A stretch of DNA of 64,000 nt from Actinoplanes derwentensis. Its GTDB lineage: Bacteria; Actinomycetota; Actinomycetes; Mycobacteriales; Micromonosporaceae. The position numbers and the translations under genes were made by a program. Below the pieces are notes generated by a model. It was not told where the DNA came from, searched no databases, and saw only the letters and a list, made by a program, of their open reading frames with translations. This document shows, piece by piece, positions 18,578 to 26,772 of this stretch. Every line of letters starts with the position of its first letter. Positions within the stretch are counted from its first letter, which is position 1. The stretch lies in assembly GCF_900104725.1 (NCBI RefSeq), contig NZ_LT629758.1:1798001-1862000 (forward strand), read 5' to 3'.

Positions 18578-19210
18578 GCCTTCCGCCTGGACCTTCTGCA
18601 ACGCACCCAGGAACGCGTCGGCGGACTGGGCGCCGGAGATCCCGTACTTCTGGTTGATCAGGAAGAACGGCACCCCGCTGATGCCCAGCTGGCGCGCCGT
18701 GCGGATGTCGTCGTCGACCTCCGAGCCGAACTTCGAGCCACCCACCACGTCGGCGACCTCACCGGCCGGCACCCCGATCCCGGTGGCCAGCGTGACCAGC
18801 ACCTCCGGGTCGTCGACGACGGCGGCGTCACACAGGTGAGCCTTGAGCAGCGCCTCGTGCATCTCGGTGCCGAGACCGTGCTGACCGGCCAGGTGCGCGA
18901 CCCGGTGCGCGTCACGGGTGTTGACCGAAACGGCGTTACCCAGGTCGTACGTCAGACCCTCCGCCTCGGCGAGCTGTGTGACCTGATGGGTCATCGCCCG
19001 CACCTGCGAGGCCGGTGCGCCGATCTTCTTCGCCAGCATCTCCCGAACCGGCTCCCGCTGCCCCTGAGGGATGCTGGGGTCCAGCTGGTAACTGTGCCAG
19101 TCGACGGTGACCTCACCGTCGAACCGGTCGAGGGCGGTCTCCAGGCGGCGCTTCCCGATGTAGCACCACGGGCAGACCACATCAGACCAGACATCGATGC
19201 GGATGGTCAC
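18575..19210 (-). CDS. FrnE-type DsbA-family oxidoreductase
   Basis: The 211-aa thioredoxin-fold protein has the active site CPWC at residues 13-16 and a cis-Pro loop in ISGVPFF, with the inserted helical domain of the FrnE/DsbA group between them. It lacks a signal peptide, so it acts in the cytoplasm as a disulfide isomerase or oxidoreductase. Start GTG 19210 overlaps the stop of a 41-aa peptide gene by GTGA, so the two are translated together. The divergent TetR gene and two palindromes upstream suggest repression by TetR. Confidence 0.88.
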   Translation of the reverse strand: MTIRIDVWSDVVCPWCYIGKRRLETALDRFDGEVTVDWHSYQLDPSIPQGQREPVREMLAKKIGAPASQVRAMTHQVTQLAEAEGLTYDLGNAVSVNTRDAHRVAHLAGQHGLGTEMHEALLKAHLCDAAVVDDPEVLVTLATGIGVPAGEVADVVGGSKFGSEVDDDIRTARQLGISGVPFFLINQKYGISGAQSADAFLGALQKVQAEG

Positions 19211-19332
19211 AGGCAGGCTCCGTTCTCGCAGACCGGCGCGTCCTCGGTGCCCTCGAGAAGAATCATCGTCGGGATCGGGGCCGGGATCTGCTCGGTCTCC
19301 TCGACGGGTGCTTGCTCGGTGGTTTCCGGCAT
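19207..19332 (-). CDS. 41-aa peptide with C-terminal Cys-x4-Cys, coupled to the DsbA-like gene
   Basis: ATG 19332 has a strong GGAGGAG site 6 bp upstream. The peptide is acidic and Pro/Glu/Thr-rich (PETTEQAPVEETEQ), then hydrophobic (PTMILLEG), and ends VCENGACL. The stop overlaps the GTG of the FrnE-like gene. Two Cys near the C-terminus next to a CPWC oxidoreductase suggest a redox partner, substrate or metal-binding peptide, but no family is recognised. The same Cys-x4-Cys idea occurs as a C-terminal tail in some DsbA proteins, so it could also be a split tail. Codon usage matches the neighbours. Confidence 0.65.
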   Translation of the reverse strand: MPETTEQAPVEETEQIPAPIPTMILLEGTEDAPVCENGACL

Positions 19333-19351
19333 GGTCGCTCCTCCGGCTATT

Positions 19352-19367
19352 CTGACCTGGCGGTCAA
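19352..19367. promoter_or_regulatory. TetR operator, imperfect copy
   Basis: CTGACCTGGCGGTCAA is an imperfect version of the TTGACCG-N2-CGGTCAA palindrome found 27 bp downstream. It lies just upstream of the peptide-gene ribosome site, so binding here would block the peptide/DsbA transcript. Confidence 0.6.
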
Positions 19368-19393
19368 GTTGCCCGGCAACGGTAGCAGACATG

Positions 19394-19409
19394 TTGACCG
19401 CCCGGTCAA
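19394..19409. promoter_or_regulatory. TetR operator, perfect palindrome
   Basis: TTGACCG-CC-CGGTCAA has 7-bp perfect arms and sits 13 bp upstream of the tetR start codon. With the imperfect copy at 19352 it forms a two-site operator in the divergent promoter region. Confidence 0.7.
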
Positions 19410-19422
19410 GTTACGGAGGGGC

Positions 19423-20046
19423 ATGCGCGCGGACGCCCAACGCAACGCCGTCAAGCTACGCACAGCGGCGTCGGAACTGTTCCAGGAACACGGCCTGCAG
19501 GTCTCCCTCAAGGAGATCGCCCGCCGCGCCGGAGTGAGCCACGGCACGCTCTACAACCTGTTCGGCTCTCGCGAGGTCCTGATCGACGAGGTGATCGCCG
19601 ACCTGGCCGCCACCCGCCTGAGCGCCGCCGCCACCCGGGCCCTGGCCAGCGCCGACCCATGGCAGGGTTTCGCCGGTTACCTCACCGAGGTCTGCGAGTT
19701 GCAGGCCACCGACCCGGCCCTGGGCGACGTCCTGACCCGCCGTTACCCCGACGCGAGCCGCCTGATGGCGGTGTGCGACAACTCGTACGCCGCGACCGAG
19801 GCCATCATCGCCCGAGCCCACCACGACGGCTCCCTGCGCCCCGACTTCACCGCCTCCGACCTGCTGTCCTTCCTGGCGTCCCACGCCCCCTTGGCCCGAG
19901 CGACGGCGTCCACCGGCTCAGAGGCGTGGCGCCGCCAGATCACTTTCATGCTCGACGGACTCCGAACCGCAGCGGCCACCCACCCGCTCCCCGCGGCGCC
20001 GCTGACCCCGGCCCAGATCAACCACCTGCTGATCCAGGAGTCATGA
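19423..20046 (+). CDS. TetR-family regulator of the peptide/DsbA operon
   Basis: The 207-aa product starts at ATG 19423 behind GGAGGGG. Residues 1-50 are a TetR helix-turn-helix (SLKEIARRAGVSHGTLYNLFGSR split over two helices); the rest is a ligand-binding helical domain. Two palindromes in the divergent promoter region indicate autoregulation and control of the neighbour. The inducer is unknown; redox stress would fit the neighbouring CPWC protein but is only inferred. Confidence 0.87.
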   Translation: MRADAQRNAVKLRTAASELFQEHGLQVSLKEIARRAGVSHGTLYNLFGSREVLIDEVIADLAATRLSAAATRALASADPWQGFAGYLTEVCELQATDPALGDVLTRRYPDASRLMAVCDNSYAATEAIIARAHHDGSLRPDFTASDLLSFLASHAPLARATASTGSEAWRRQITFMLDGLRTAAATHPLPAAPLTPAQINHLLIQES

Positions 20047-20076
20047 CCGCTGTTCCCGTCGTTGATTGTCGGCGGA

Positions 20077-20472
20077 TTACAGGTTGTTGATCCGGGCCAG
20101 CAGTTCTGCCTCGGTCAGGTTCTCCAGGACGGTGTCCTGCTTGCGGCCCAGGACTGCCAGCAGCTTCTCCTTCTCCAGCTTCTTGGCCGCCGCTGCCTTC
20201 GCTGCCTGGTCCTCGGCGAGGCGGATGGCGATGACGTGCTTGACGACCTCCAGCTTGGTCTCCAAGGTGGCCTTCGCCGGATTGGTCTCGGTGGCCACGA
20301 ACGACTCGGTGGCGGTGGCCTTGAGTTCGGCGTTGACGGCCTTGGCCACATCGTCGAGGCTGAAGCCGGACTTGGCGGTCAGCGGAAGCTCCCACAGCTG
20401 TTCGGTGGTCAGCAGGCCCTTGGCCGACGGGTAGCGGAATTTCTCCCGCGTGGCCTTCTCGAAAATGGTCAC
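20077..20472 (-). CDS. Small phage-like protein of unknown function (131 aa)
   Basis: The protein starts MTIFEKATREKFRYPSAKG, then has LWELPL, GFSLDDVAKAVN and a Lys/Ala-rich helical C-terminus. From memory this pattern resembles small conserved proteins in tailed-phage genomes; I cannot name a family with confidence. It lies 31 bp after the 669-aa gene on the same strand and is presumably co-transcribed. No other phage genes (integrase, portal, tail) are visible, so this looks like a captured pair, not a prophage. Confidence 0.7.
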   Translation of the reverse strand: MTIFEKATREKFRYPSAKGLLTTEQLWELPLTAKSGFSLDDVAKAVNAELKATATESFVATETNPAKATLETKLEVVKHVIAIRLAEDQAAKAAAAKKLEKEKLLAVLGRKQDTVLENLTEAELLARINNL

Positions 20473-20503
20473 GGTGGCCTCTCTCGGATGTCCGGGTAGG
20501 GGA

Positions 20504-22513
20504 TCAGAACTGGATGCTGACGAGGCGGTGCCGGCCGCCTGTCATGGTCACCTTGGCGACCACGGAGTTGCGGACCGTGGAGCTGAAACCGAGGCCGGAC
20601 AGCTGATCCGGGGACGGCTCGCACTTGGTGCGGTCGCCGAGGACCTCGAACACCTTGCGGTGCGGTTGCAGGTCACGGCGTAGGAACTCGTTGTAGATGC
20701 CCCGGGCCGGCTGGTCGTTCACGCAGTCTTTCAGCATGAAGAAGTAGTGACGGTTGCCGACTTCGCTGTCGTCGAAGTGGTTCGGCGAGTACATGATGGT
20801 GGACACCGGCACGAACTGTTCGGTGGTGATGCCCCACAGGTCTTTGCCGGCGCTGCCCGCCTGCATGTCCTTGCCCGGCCGGAACGCGGTGATCACCTCG
20901 CCGGCGACCGTCATCCGGCCCACCTCGACGGTCTCCTTCTGGCTGACCGCCCGTTCGTGGCTGTAGTGCTCGATCTTCCCGTTGCTCTCGGTTTCGATCA
21001 CGAAACCGACCCCGTTGCTCTCCCGCTTGCGGAACTGGTTCACCGCGATCCGGTATTCGCCGGCGGGGACCTTGCCGGTCCAGGTGACGTTCTCCACCGG
21101 CTCGCGGGAGTGGCCGCTGCCCGCGTTCATGTCGACGTCCAGCTTGTTGCGCTTCTCCTGGTACCAGATGTGGGTGCCGTCGGGTTCGTACACGTGCAGG
21201 TCGAGGTCGTCGAAGTTGAACCAGGACAGGCTCACCCGCAGTTTGCCGGTGACGTTGCCGCCGGCCCGTTTGACCCGCTCCTTGATCGAGTCGGTGACGT
21301 TGCCGCCGTACGACCAGGCGAAGTCGTTGTCCCAGGTGAACAAGCGCGGGGCAGCGGGGTGCCGGCCGGTGGTGAGACTGACGAAGTGCGGTTCGTGGCT
21401 GTTGGCGACCCACAGATCGATGCTCGCGGCATCGGGCAGGATGTCCTTCATGAAGGTGACGATCGGCACCTCCTCCGGTTTCGCGTCCCGCAGACGCGCA
21501 CCTGAGGACCCGGTGGTGGCCGCCTGCATGAGCAGCCCTTCGATGCCGTCCTTCATCCGCGACCGGGTGTCGTTGTCGACCCACAGCACGTTGTTGACCG
21601 ACACGTCGGAAAGCCGGGCGAAACGTCGCTGCAGCGACTCCTCGATGCCCAGCTCGTCGATGGTCTTCATGGCGGCCTTGACCATGGCCGGGGTGATCAA
21701 CGCGGTGGGGCGCTGATAGTTCTGCGGCGCCACCTTCGTCTCGAACGACCGGACCGCCTGCTCCAGGTCGACGCCCGCGGAGAGATCCTGGACGAGGGTG
21801 CCGATCACCGTGTTGCGGAACCGGGCCGCCGGGTGCATGGCGTTGGCGAACACGAACGCCCGCCGGTCGGCCGCCTGCGTCCACTGGTTCTGCAGCGACC
21901 GGAACTCGGTCACCGCCCGGCGATGCTCCGTGCCGCGGTAGAGGGCGTTGCCGTCGATCAGGTCGGCGACGGTGTCCAGAGCGTGCGGGACCAGCTCGGC
22001 CAGGCCCCGCTGGAACACCTGCACCGCGGCGTCGAAGGTGCCCCGGGCCGGGCCGACGTCCGTGCTGTGATGCCGCTTCTCCACCCGGCCGTGCAGGTGG
22101 TGCCACACCTCGACCTGGCCGTCACGCAGCGTCCGGGTCGTCTTCGTCCCGTACTGCGCCTCGGGCGACCGGAAGATGCCGGACAGCGGCAGCGAGCCGA
22201 CGAATTCGTCCATCGCGGCGGCGACGACGGAGAAGACCGGGTCAGAGGCGGACACCCCGGACCAGACGGTACGGACCTGTCCGTCCCGGATCTCGACGAC
22301 GTTACCGAAGCCCTTGACGAATCCGCGGCAGGTCGAGCAGTCGTACTCGGACCGCTCACGGAATTTGAGATTGGTGCCGGCGGGAAAGGAATCGAGAAAG
22401 GTCAGCCAGAGTGAGTCCCGGTCGAGACTGTCCCCGGCGACGTACAACTCGCCCTTTGACATCGCGGACAGACGTGTAGTCACATCCGTCACGAACTGCT
22501 GATAGTCGCCCAC
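20504..22513 (-). CDS. Phage-like 669-aa protein with a DUF2135/YfaP-like beta domain, start separated from its ribosome site by an IS
   Basis: No function is recognised. Residues 40-65 read FRERSEYDCSTCRGF, a C-x2-C segment I recall from phage proteins. Residues 440-525 (LSWFNFDDLDLHVYEPDG, then YRIAVNQF) resemble the DUF2135/YfaP jelly-roll-like domain. The annotated start is GTG 22513. An insertion sequence begins four bases upstream; joining the two flanks restores AAAGGGG eight bases before this GTG, so the start is original and the insertion removed its Shine-Dalgarno. Expression may now depend on read-through from the transposase gene, which ends 12 bp upstream on the same strand. Confidence 0.75.
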   Translation of the reverse strand: MGDYQQFVTDVTTRLSAMSKGELYVAGDSLDRDSLWLTFLDSFPAGTNLKFRERSEYDCSTCRGFVKGFGNVVEIRDGQVRTVWSGVSASDPVFSVVAAAMDEFVGSLPLSGIFRSPEAQYGTKTTRTLRDGQVEVWHHLHGRVEKRHHSTDVGPARGTFDAAVQVFQRGLAELVPHALDTVADLIDGNALYRGTEHRRAVTEFRSLQNQWTQAADRRAFVFANAMHPAARFRNTVIGTLVQDLSAGVDLEQAVRSFETKVAPQNYQRPTALITPAMVKAAMKTIDELGIEESLQRRFARLSDVSVNNVLWVDNDTRSRMKDGIEGLLMQAATTGSSGARLRDAKPEEVPIVTFMKDILPDAASIDLWVANSHEPHFVSLTTGRHPAAPRLFTWDNDFAWSYGGNVTDSIKERVKRAGGNVTGKLRVSLSWFNFDDLDLHVYEPDGTHIWYQEKRNKLDVDMNAGSGHSREPVENVTWTGKVPAGEYRIAVNQFRKRESNGVGFVIETESNGKIEHYSHERAVSQKETVEVGRMTVAGEVITAFRPGKDMQAGSAGKDLWGITTEQFVPVSTIMYSPNHFDDSEVGNRHYFFMLKDCVNDQPARGIYNEFLRRDLQPHRKVFEVLGDRTKCEPSPDQLSGLGFSSTVRNSVVAKVTMTGGRHRLVSIQF

Positions 22514-22516
22514 CGT

Positions 22517-23506
22517 GAACTGATCTCAGCAAGATCCGGTTAGGTATTTGTATTCGAAATGGGTCAGGTGCAGCGCGGCGGCGACGACATCGCCGGTGCG
22601 GCGTGGGCTTATCGTGGTGCGGCGCAGGGCTTTCCAGCGTCCGACGAGGATCGCGAAGCCGCGTTCGCCCTGCCAGCGCAGACCGCGTAGGAGCCGGTTG
22701 TAGGCGCGGTTGTCGACGGCGAGGGGTTTACCGTCGGCCGGTTGCTTGATTGGGGTTTTGATGCCCTGACCAGTGCTTTCGTAGCCGGAGTCGGCCAAGG
22801 CCGGCAGGTCGAGTTCGGCGGCGGACCAGTTCAGGGCGGCGGTGACGCCGAGGTCGCGGGCGCAGCTGGTGTCGTGCAGATGCCCCGGCATCGCCGCCGA
22901 TGTCCAGATCGGCAGTCCGTCCGGGCGCATGATCGCCTGAATGTTCGCGCCGAAGTCGCGGTGCTTTCCGGAGAACCAGGCGTCGATCGTCTTTCCCTTG
23001 ACCGACAGGGTGGTCTCGGTCAGCCGGTCGCAGTCGAACAGTTTGCCGTCGAGGATGACGTACGACCAGCCGTCGGCGGCGACCCGCTTCAGAGCGGTGT
23101 GCAGGTCCTGTGCCTGGGCGGCGAGCACCGCGATGCCCTCGTCGCGGTAGCGGTACGCGGTCGCCCGGGAGACCCCGAAACCGGCGCCCAGCAGTGTCAG
23201 GTCTTCCTGCTTACGGAACCAGACGAGTACGAGTAACGCCTGGTAGAAGCAGGTCAGCGCACGTGTCTTCTTCCGCGTGCCACGGGCGCGGCGCTCGGCA
23301 TGGAGCAACCGCGCCACGTACTGCACCAGTTCCCTCGGGACGTCGACCATGGCACGATAAGCCAGCACGTGGAGCCCTCTCGAAGACGTGGATCTGTCGC
23401 AAGACCTGTCTATCGATGGCTCCACGTCTTTTTCGAGGACCGTCCGAAACTACCTATTCACCCGTGTCATCCCGAATCGGCTTCAATTCCTTGCTGAGAT
23501 CAGTTC
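22517..23506 (-). mobile_element. IS5-like insertion sequence, 990 bp, with 17-bp terminal inverted repeats
   Basis: The ends are 22517-22533 (GAACTGATCTCAGCAAG) and its complement at 23490-23506. A CGT trinucleotide flanks both sides (22514-22516 and 23507-23509), a candidate 3-bp target duplication. One transposase gene fills the element. Intact ends and an open transposase frame suggest a recent insertion. The right flank carries a ribosome site that belongs to the interrupted phage-like gene. Confidence 0.82.
22526..23350 (-). CDS. IS5-like DDE transposase
   Basis: The frame from ATG 23350 encodes about 274 aa; an in-frame upstream start at 23425 would add 25 residues. An N-terminal helix-turn-helix (FGVSRATAYRYRDEG) precedes a DDE_Tnp_4-type catalytic domain with the first Asp in VILDGKLFDCDR, the second in ADSGYEST and a downstream acidic residue in THFEYKY. 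The frame is uninterrupted. Its stop lies 9 bp inside the left inverted repeat, pointing into the phage-like gene. Confidence 0.87.
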   Translation of the reverse strand: MVDVPRELVQYVARLLHAERRARGTRKKTRALTCFYQALLVLVWFRKQEDLTLLGAGFGVSRATAYRYRDEGIAVLAAQAQDLHTALKRVAADGWSYVILDGKLFDCDRLTETTLSVKGKTIDAWFSGKHRDFGANIQAIMRPDGLPIWTSAAMPGHLHDTSCARDLGVTAALNWSAAELDLPALADSGYESTGQGIKTPIKQPADGKPLAVDNRAYNRLLRGLRWQGERGFAILVGRWKALRRTTISPRRTGDVVAAALHLTHFEYKYLTGSC

Positions 23507-23568
23507 CGTGTCATCCCCTTTGATCACCGCAGATCCTAGGGAATGCCGGCAATCGGCGAAACGCATTT

Positions 23569-23617
23569 CCGGCGGCGTGCTGGGACCTTCGGTGAGAGGG
23601 CCGCAGCACGCCGCCGG
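23569..23617. terminator. Stem-loop downstream of the M4 peptidase gene
   Basis: Arms 23569-23582 and 23604-23617 (CCGGCGGCGTGCTG and its complement) are 14 bp and perfect, with a 21-nt loop. It lies 26 bp past the peptidase stop. There is no clear T-run on either side, so it may act through the stem alone. Confidence 0.6.
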
Positions 23618-23642
23618 GTATCGCGTTCCTTCTAGCCGGACC

Positions 23643-26549
23643 TCAACTGCAGGACTTGGCTCCGGACGCGTACGCCAGGCCGAAGCCCGCCGCTGACGAG
23701 TCCATGAAGACCACCTTGCGCCCGCCCGCCGCGGTCGCGTACATCTGCGCGCCCGGGCTGCACGACGCCGGGCCGAGGTACCGGCCTTGAAGCGTGTACT
23801 GCTTGAGCTTCGGATTCAGCGAGTTGCCCGGGTAACCGCCGCTCTCCATCCAGGCACTCACCGGCGCCTCCTCGGTCACGGTGAGGGTGCTGTCGGACAA
23901 CGCGACGGTGACGGCACGGATCGCCTGCGGCGAGTTCTCTTCGAAGAGCAGGCTGCTGGTACGGGTGGCGAAGTCGTAGAGCCGCACCGAGTCGTGGTAC
24001 GCCCCCTTGCTCCACTCGCCGTCGACGATGGTCCCGTAGTCGCGGTCGGTCATCCAGGCGACACCGGTGCCGGACAGATCGGGATAGCTCATCCGCTCGG
24101 CACCGACATCACCACCGGCGTACGCCGTCTTCCCGGTCGCGAGGTCGTACACCTCCACGCCCAGCGACCAGTACTGCCCGTTGGCGTCGGGCTGGCGGTA
24201 GATCTCGTACCGGACGTAGGAGATCTTCCCGTTCTCGACACTCGGGGCCGTCGCGCTGCCGAACCAGTCCGGATGGGTGAGGGTGTGCACGTCCGGCGAG
24301 CCGATCCGCAGGTAGCGCACCACGTCGAGGTATCCCTGCGCCGGATCGTACTGACTCCACGTGACCACGTCACGGTCGAAACCCAGACCATCGATGCGGT
24401 ACGGGGAACCGTACAGCTCCTTGACCGGACCGCCACCGATCGGCGCTGACAGGATGCGGGTGGTCTCCCCGGTCGGCGAGCCGGGGTCCAGTGCGATCGA
24501 CGACCACACGACGCGCTTGCCGTCGGTGTGCGGGAAACCGTTGGCGCTGCCGTCGGCCGGGGAGAGCTGGTACGGCGTGCCCTTGCCGTCGGTGCGGCCC
24601 ACCCAGATCGACGTCGGTTCGGTGCGGTTCGCGTCCGATCGCGGCACGGCGAACCAGCCGTTCGCCACGCTCGCCTTCATGTCGGCGTACATGCCGGTGT
24701 TGAGCCGGTCGATCAGGACCTCGGTGCCCTTGCCGTACAGGTTCTTCTTCCACTTCGCGGTGATCCCACGGGAGTCGAACGCCGCCTGCACCACCTTGAG
24801 GTCCTTCTTGCTCAGGCGGAACGACTTGGCGGAGGCGAGCACGGCGTCACGCGCGTCGACGAAGTCGGACATCGGCGTCAGGTAGTCGGTGAGCGCCCGG
24901 TAGACGATCTTGTCGGCGACCGTCTTGTCCAGCCCCTGACGCATGTCCCACAGGGCGCCGGACACGATCGTCGAGTTGAGGTGCACGCCGCCGTAGTCCA
25001 TCGACGCGATGTCGATGAGGTGCTGGAAGTCCGCGGTGGTGGCGCCGTCGTCGAGGTCGCGCAGGGCACAGTCGGCGGGCGCCAGGGTGCGGCAGAGGTC
25101 ACCACCGAGCAGGCTGGCCTGCGGGTCGGACATCGAGGTGCCCGACGCGTCGACGTCGATGGCGTTGCCGAAGTAGTCGGCGATCGCCTCGTTGAGCGCG
25201 CCCGGCTGCCCGGCGTACACCAGGTTCGCGGTGCGCTCCACCACTCCGTGCGTCATCTCATGGCCCACCACGTCCGGGTCCGCGGCCAGCGGCAGGTACT
25301 CGTCGTCGCCGCTGCCGTACACCATGCGGGTGCCGTCCCAGTACGCGTTGACGAACGGGTAGCCGCCGTATGTGATCCCGACGACCGAGTCGATCGGCAT
25401 GCCCGCGTCGTCCAGGCTGTCACGCCCGAGTTTCGCCTGGTACCACTCGAACACCTGCGCGGCGCTCCAGGCGGCGTCCACCGCACCGGCTTCGGTCAGG
25501 TCGGCGCCGAGCGTGGTGGTCGGCGACACGAACGGCGTCAGGCCCTCGGGCCACTGGCCGTCCATCAGGTTGTAGTAGTCCCAGCCCCGGCCGTCCCAGG
25601 TGGTGATCGGCACCGTCGCACCGCTCGGCCGGCGGTGGGTGATGTCCATCATCAGGTAGGAACCGGCGTCGAGCAGCGACAGCGGCACGGTGGCGCCGTG
25701 CAGCGTGGTGCCCTGACCGGCGACCGACCCCGTCCCGTCACCGGCCTGACGCGGCTGCGCCGCTTCCTGCGGCACGGCGGCTGCGGCCTGCTGGTCGGCG
25801 GCGAAGGACTTGAGCCGGCTGACGCTGAGAAGCGGCACCCCGTTCGTCGCGCCCACGTACACGTCACGCAGCACGGGCAGGCCCGAGACGGTGTCCTTGC
25901 CCTGGACGAGCACCCGCCGCGCGAGCACACCGGTGCCGGTCGGCATGACCAGTAACCCCTGGTCGGTGCCGGTGAGGTCGGTGGCGGCCGTGCCGGGACG
26001 CGGGGCGGACGGCACCACCGCCGTACCGGGATGCAGGCTCTTGCGCACCTCCTCGACCGCGCGGGAGATCGCGAGCGCGGTGGGGATCGGGGTGGCGGTG
26101 GTGTCGACGTCCAGGTTCGTGAAGTAGGTGCCCGACGTTCCGGTCACCGTGCGCTCGGCGGCCTTCTTCTCGGTACGCACCACGTACTGGGCACCGAACA
26201 CCGGCAGGCCCCGGTACTTCTGGTTCAGCCGGACCGTCTCCCGCTCGCCGTCGGTCTCGACGCTCGCGGTGGTGAGCGTGCCGGCCGGATCGCTGATCTT
26301 GTAGCGATCCTGGTGGCCCGCGAGGTGAGCCTTGGCGGCCTTGTCCGGCGCGACCGTGGCGTCGACCGGGTCGGCCACATCGTCCACCAGCGCGGGTGTG
26401 TCCGTCTCCGGCGCCACGGTGACCGGGACCGGCTCGCCGGCCGGTGCCGCGGGCGCCGCGGGTGCCGCGTTCGCGGCCTGCGCGTTGGCGCCGAGGAGGG
26501 CGGCCACCGCCAGAGCGGCGATTGCGGGTAGTGCCTTGGGTCTGCGCAA
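23643..26549 (-). CDS. Secreted M4 (thermolysin-like) metallopeptidase with C-terminal propeller-like region
   Basis: The best start is TTG 26549, with AGGAG six bases upstream and a Sec signal directly after it (RRPKALPAIAALAVAALL, cleaved after ANA). The longer frame to 26618 lacks a ribosome site. The 968-aa product has an FTP/PepSY-type propeptide (about 60-200), then the catalytic domain with zinc motif HEMTH at 430-434 and the third ligand Glu454 in NEAIADYFGN. A catalytic-His segment with GGVHLNST follows. The last 330 residues are beta-rich repeats with SxxDG/W motifs like a TolB-type propeller, probably for substrate or surface binding. M4 enzymes usually end near 550 aa, so this tail is unusual. 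Confidence 0.9.
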   Translation of the reverse strand: MRRPKALPAIAALAVAALLGANAQAANAAPAAPAAPAGEPVPVTVAPETDTPALVDDVADPVDATVAPDKAAKAHLAGHQDRYKISDPAGTLTTASVETDGERETVRLNQKYRGLPVFGAQYVVRTEKKAAERTVTGTSGTYFTNLDVDTTATPIPTALAISRAVEEVRKSLHPGTAVVPSAPRPGTAATDLTGTDQGLLVMPTGTGVLARRVLVQGKDTVSGLPVLRDVYVGATNGVPLLSVSRLKSFAADQQAAAAVPQEAAQPRQAGDGTGSVAGQGTTLHGATVPLSLLDAGSYLMMDITHRRPSGATVPITTWDGRGWDYYNLMDGQWPEGLTPFVSPTTTLGADLTEAGAVDAAWSAAQVFEWYQAKLGRDSLDDAGMPIDSVVGITYGGYPFVNAYWDGTRMVYGSGDDEYLPLAADPDVVGHEMTHGVVERTANLVYAGQPGALNEAIADYFGNAIDVDASGTSMSDPQASLLGGDLCRTLAPADCALRDLDDGATTADFQHLIDIASMDYGGVHLNSTIVSGALWDMRQGLDKTVADKIVYRALTDYLTPMSDFVDARDAVLASAKSFRLSKKDLKVVQAAFDSRGITAKWKKNLYGKGTEVLIDRLNTGMYADMKASVANGWFAVPRSDANRTEPTSIWVGRTDGKGTPYQLSPADGSANGFPHTDGKRVVWSSIALDPGSPTGETTRILSAPIGGGPVKELYGSPYRIDGLGFDRDVVTWSQYDPAQGYLDVVRYLRIGSPDVHTLTHPDWFGSATAPSVENGKISYVRYEIYRQPDANGQYWSLGVEVYDLATGKTAYAGGDVGAERMSYPDLSGTGVAWMTDRDYGTIVDGEWSKGAYHDSVRLYDFATRTSSLLFEENSPQAIRAVTVALSDSTLTVTEEAPVSAWMESGGYPGNSLNPKLKQYTLQGRYLGPASCSPGAQMYATAAGGRKVVFMDSSAAGFGLAYASGAKSCS

Positions 26550-26658
26550 CTGTTGCTCCTGCGAGGTTGTGGACAGGCTCCAGCCACCGGCCGGCTGGTT
26601 CCGCACCGGTTCGCCCACCTCACCGCGGGCCCGGCACCCGCCACAAGGACGATCTTGT

Positions 26659-26674
26659 GCACTTGCGCAAGTGC
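26659..26674. promoter_or_regulatory. 16-bp perfect palindrome in the divergent region
   Basis: GCACTTGCGCAAGTGC is fully self-complementary. It lies 110 bp upstream of the M4 peptidase start and 99 bp upstream of the divergent TrmB/LuxR regulator, a position suited to an operator for one or both genes. Confidence 0.5.
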
Positions 26675-26772
26675 GCAGACCCGGCCGGACAGCTTCTTAC
26701 CCATTCGTAATCCCCGATTCATCGGAGCCATCGGCACGCCGAGCATGCTCGGATCGAGGGGTGTAAACGCGT

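Noticed and set aside
22517..23506. Prophage around the phage-like gene pair
   Set aside because: Apart from the two genes and the IS, no integrase, terminase, portal, tail or lysis gene occurs on either side.
24528..25955. A 475-aa open frame on the plus strand
   Set aside because: It is antisense to the M4 peptidase, His/Arg/Val-rich with no recognisable fold.
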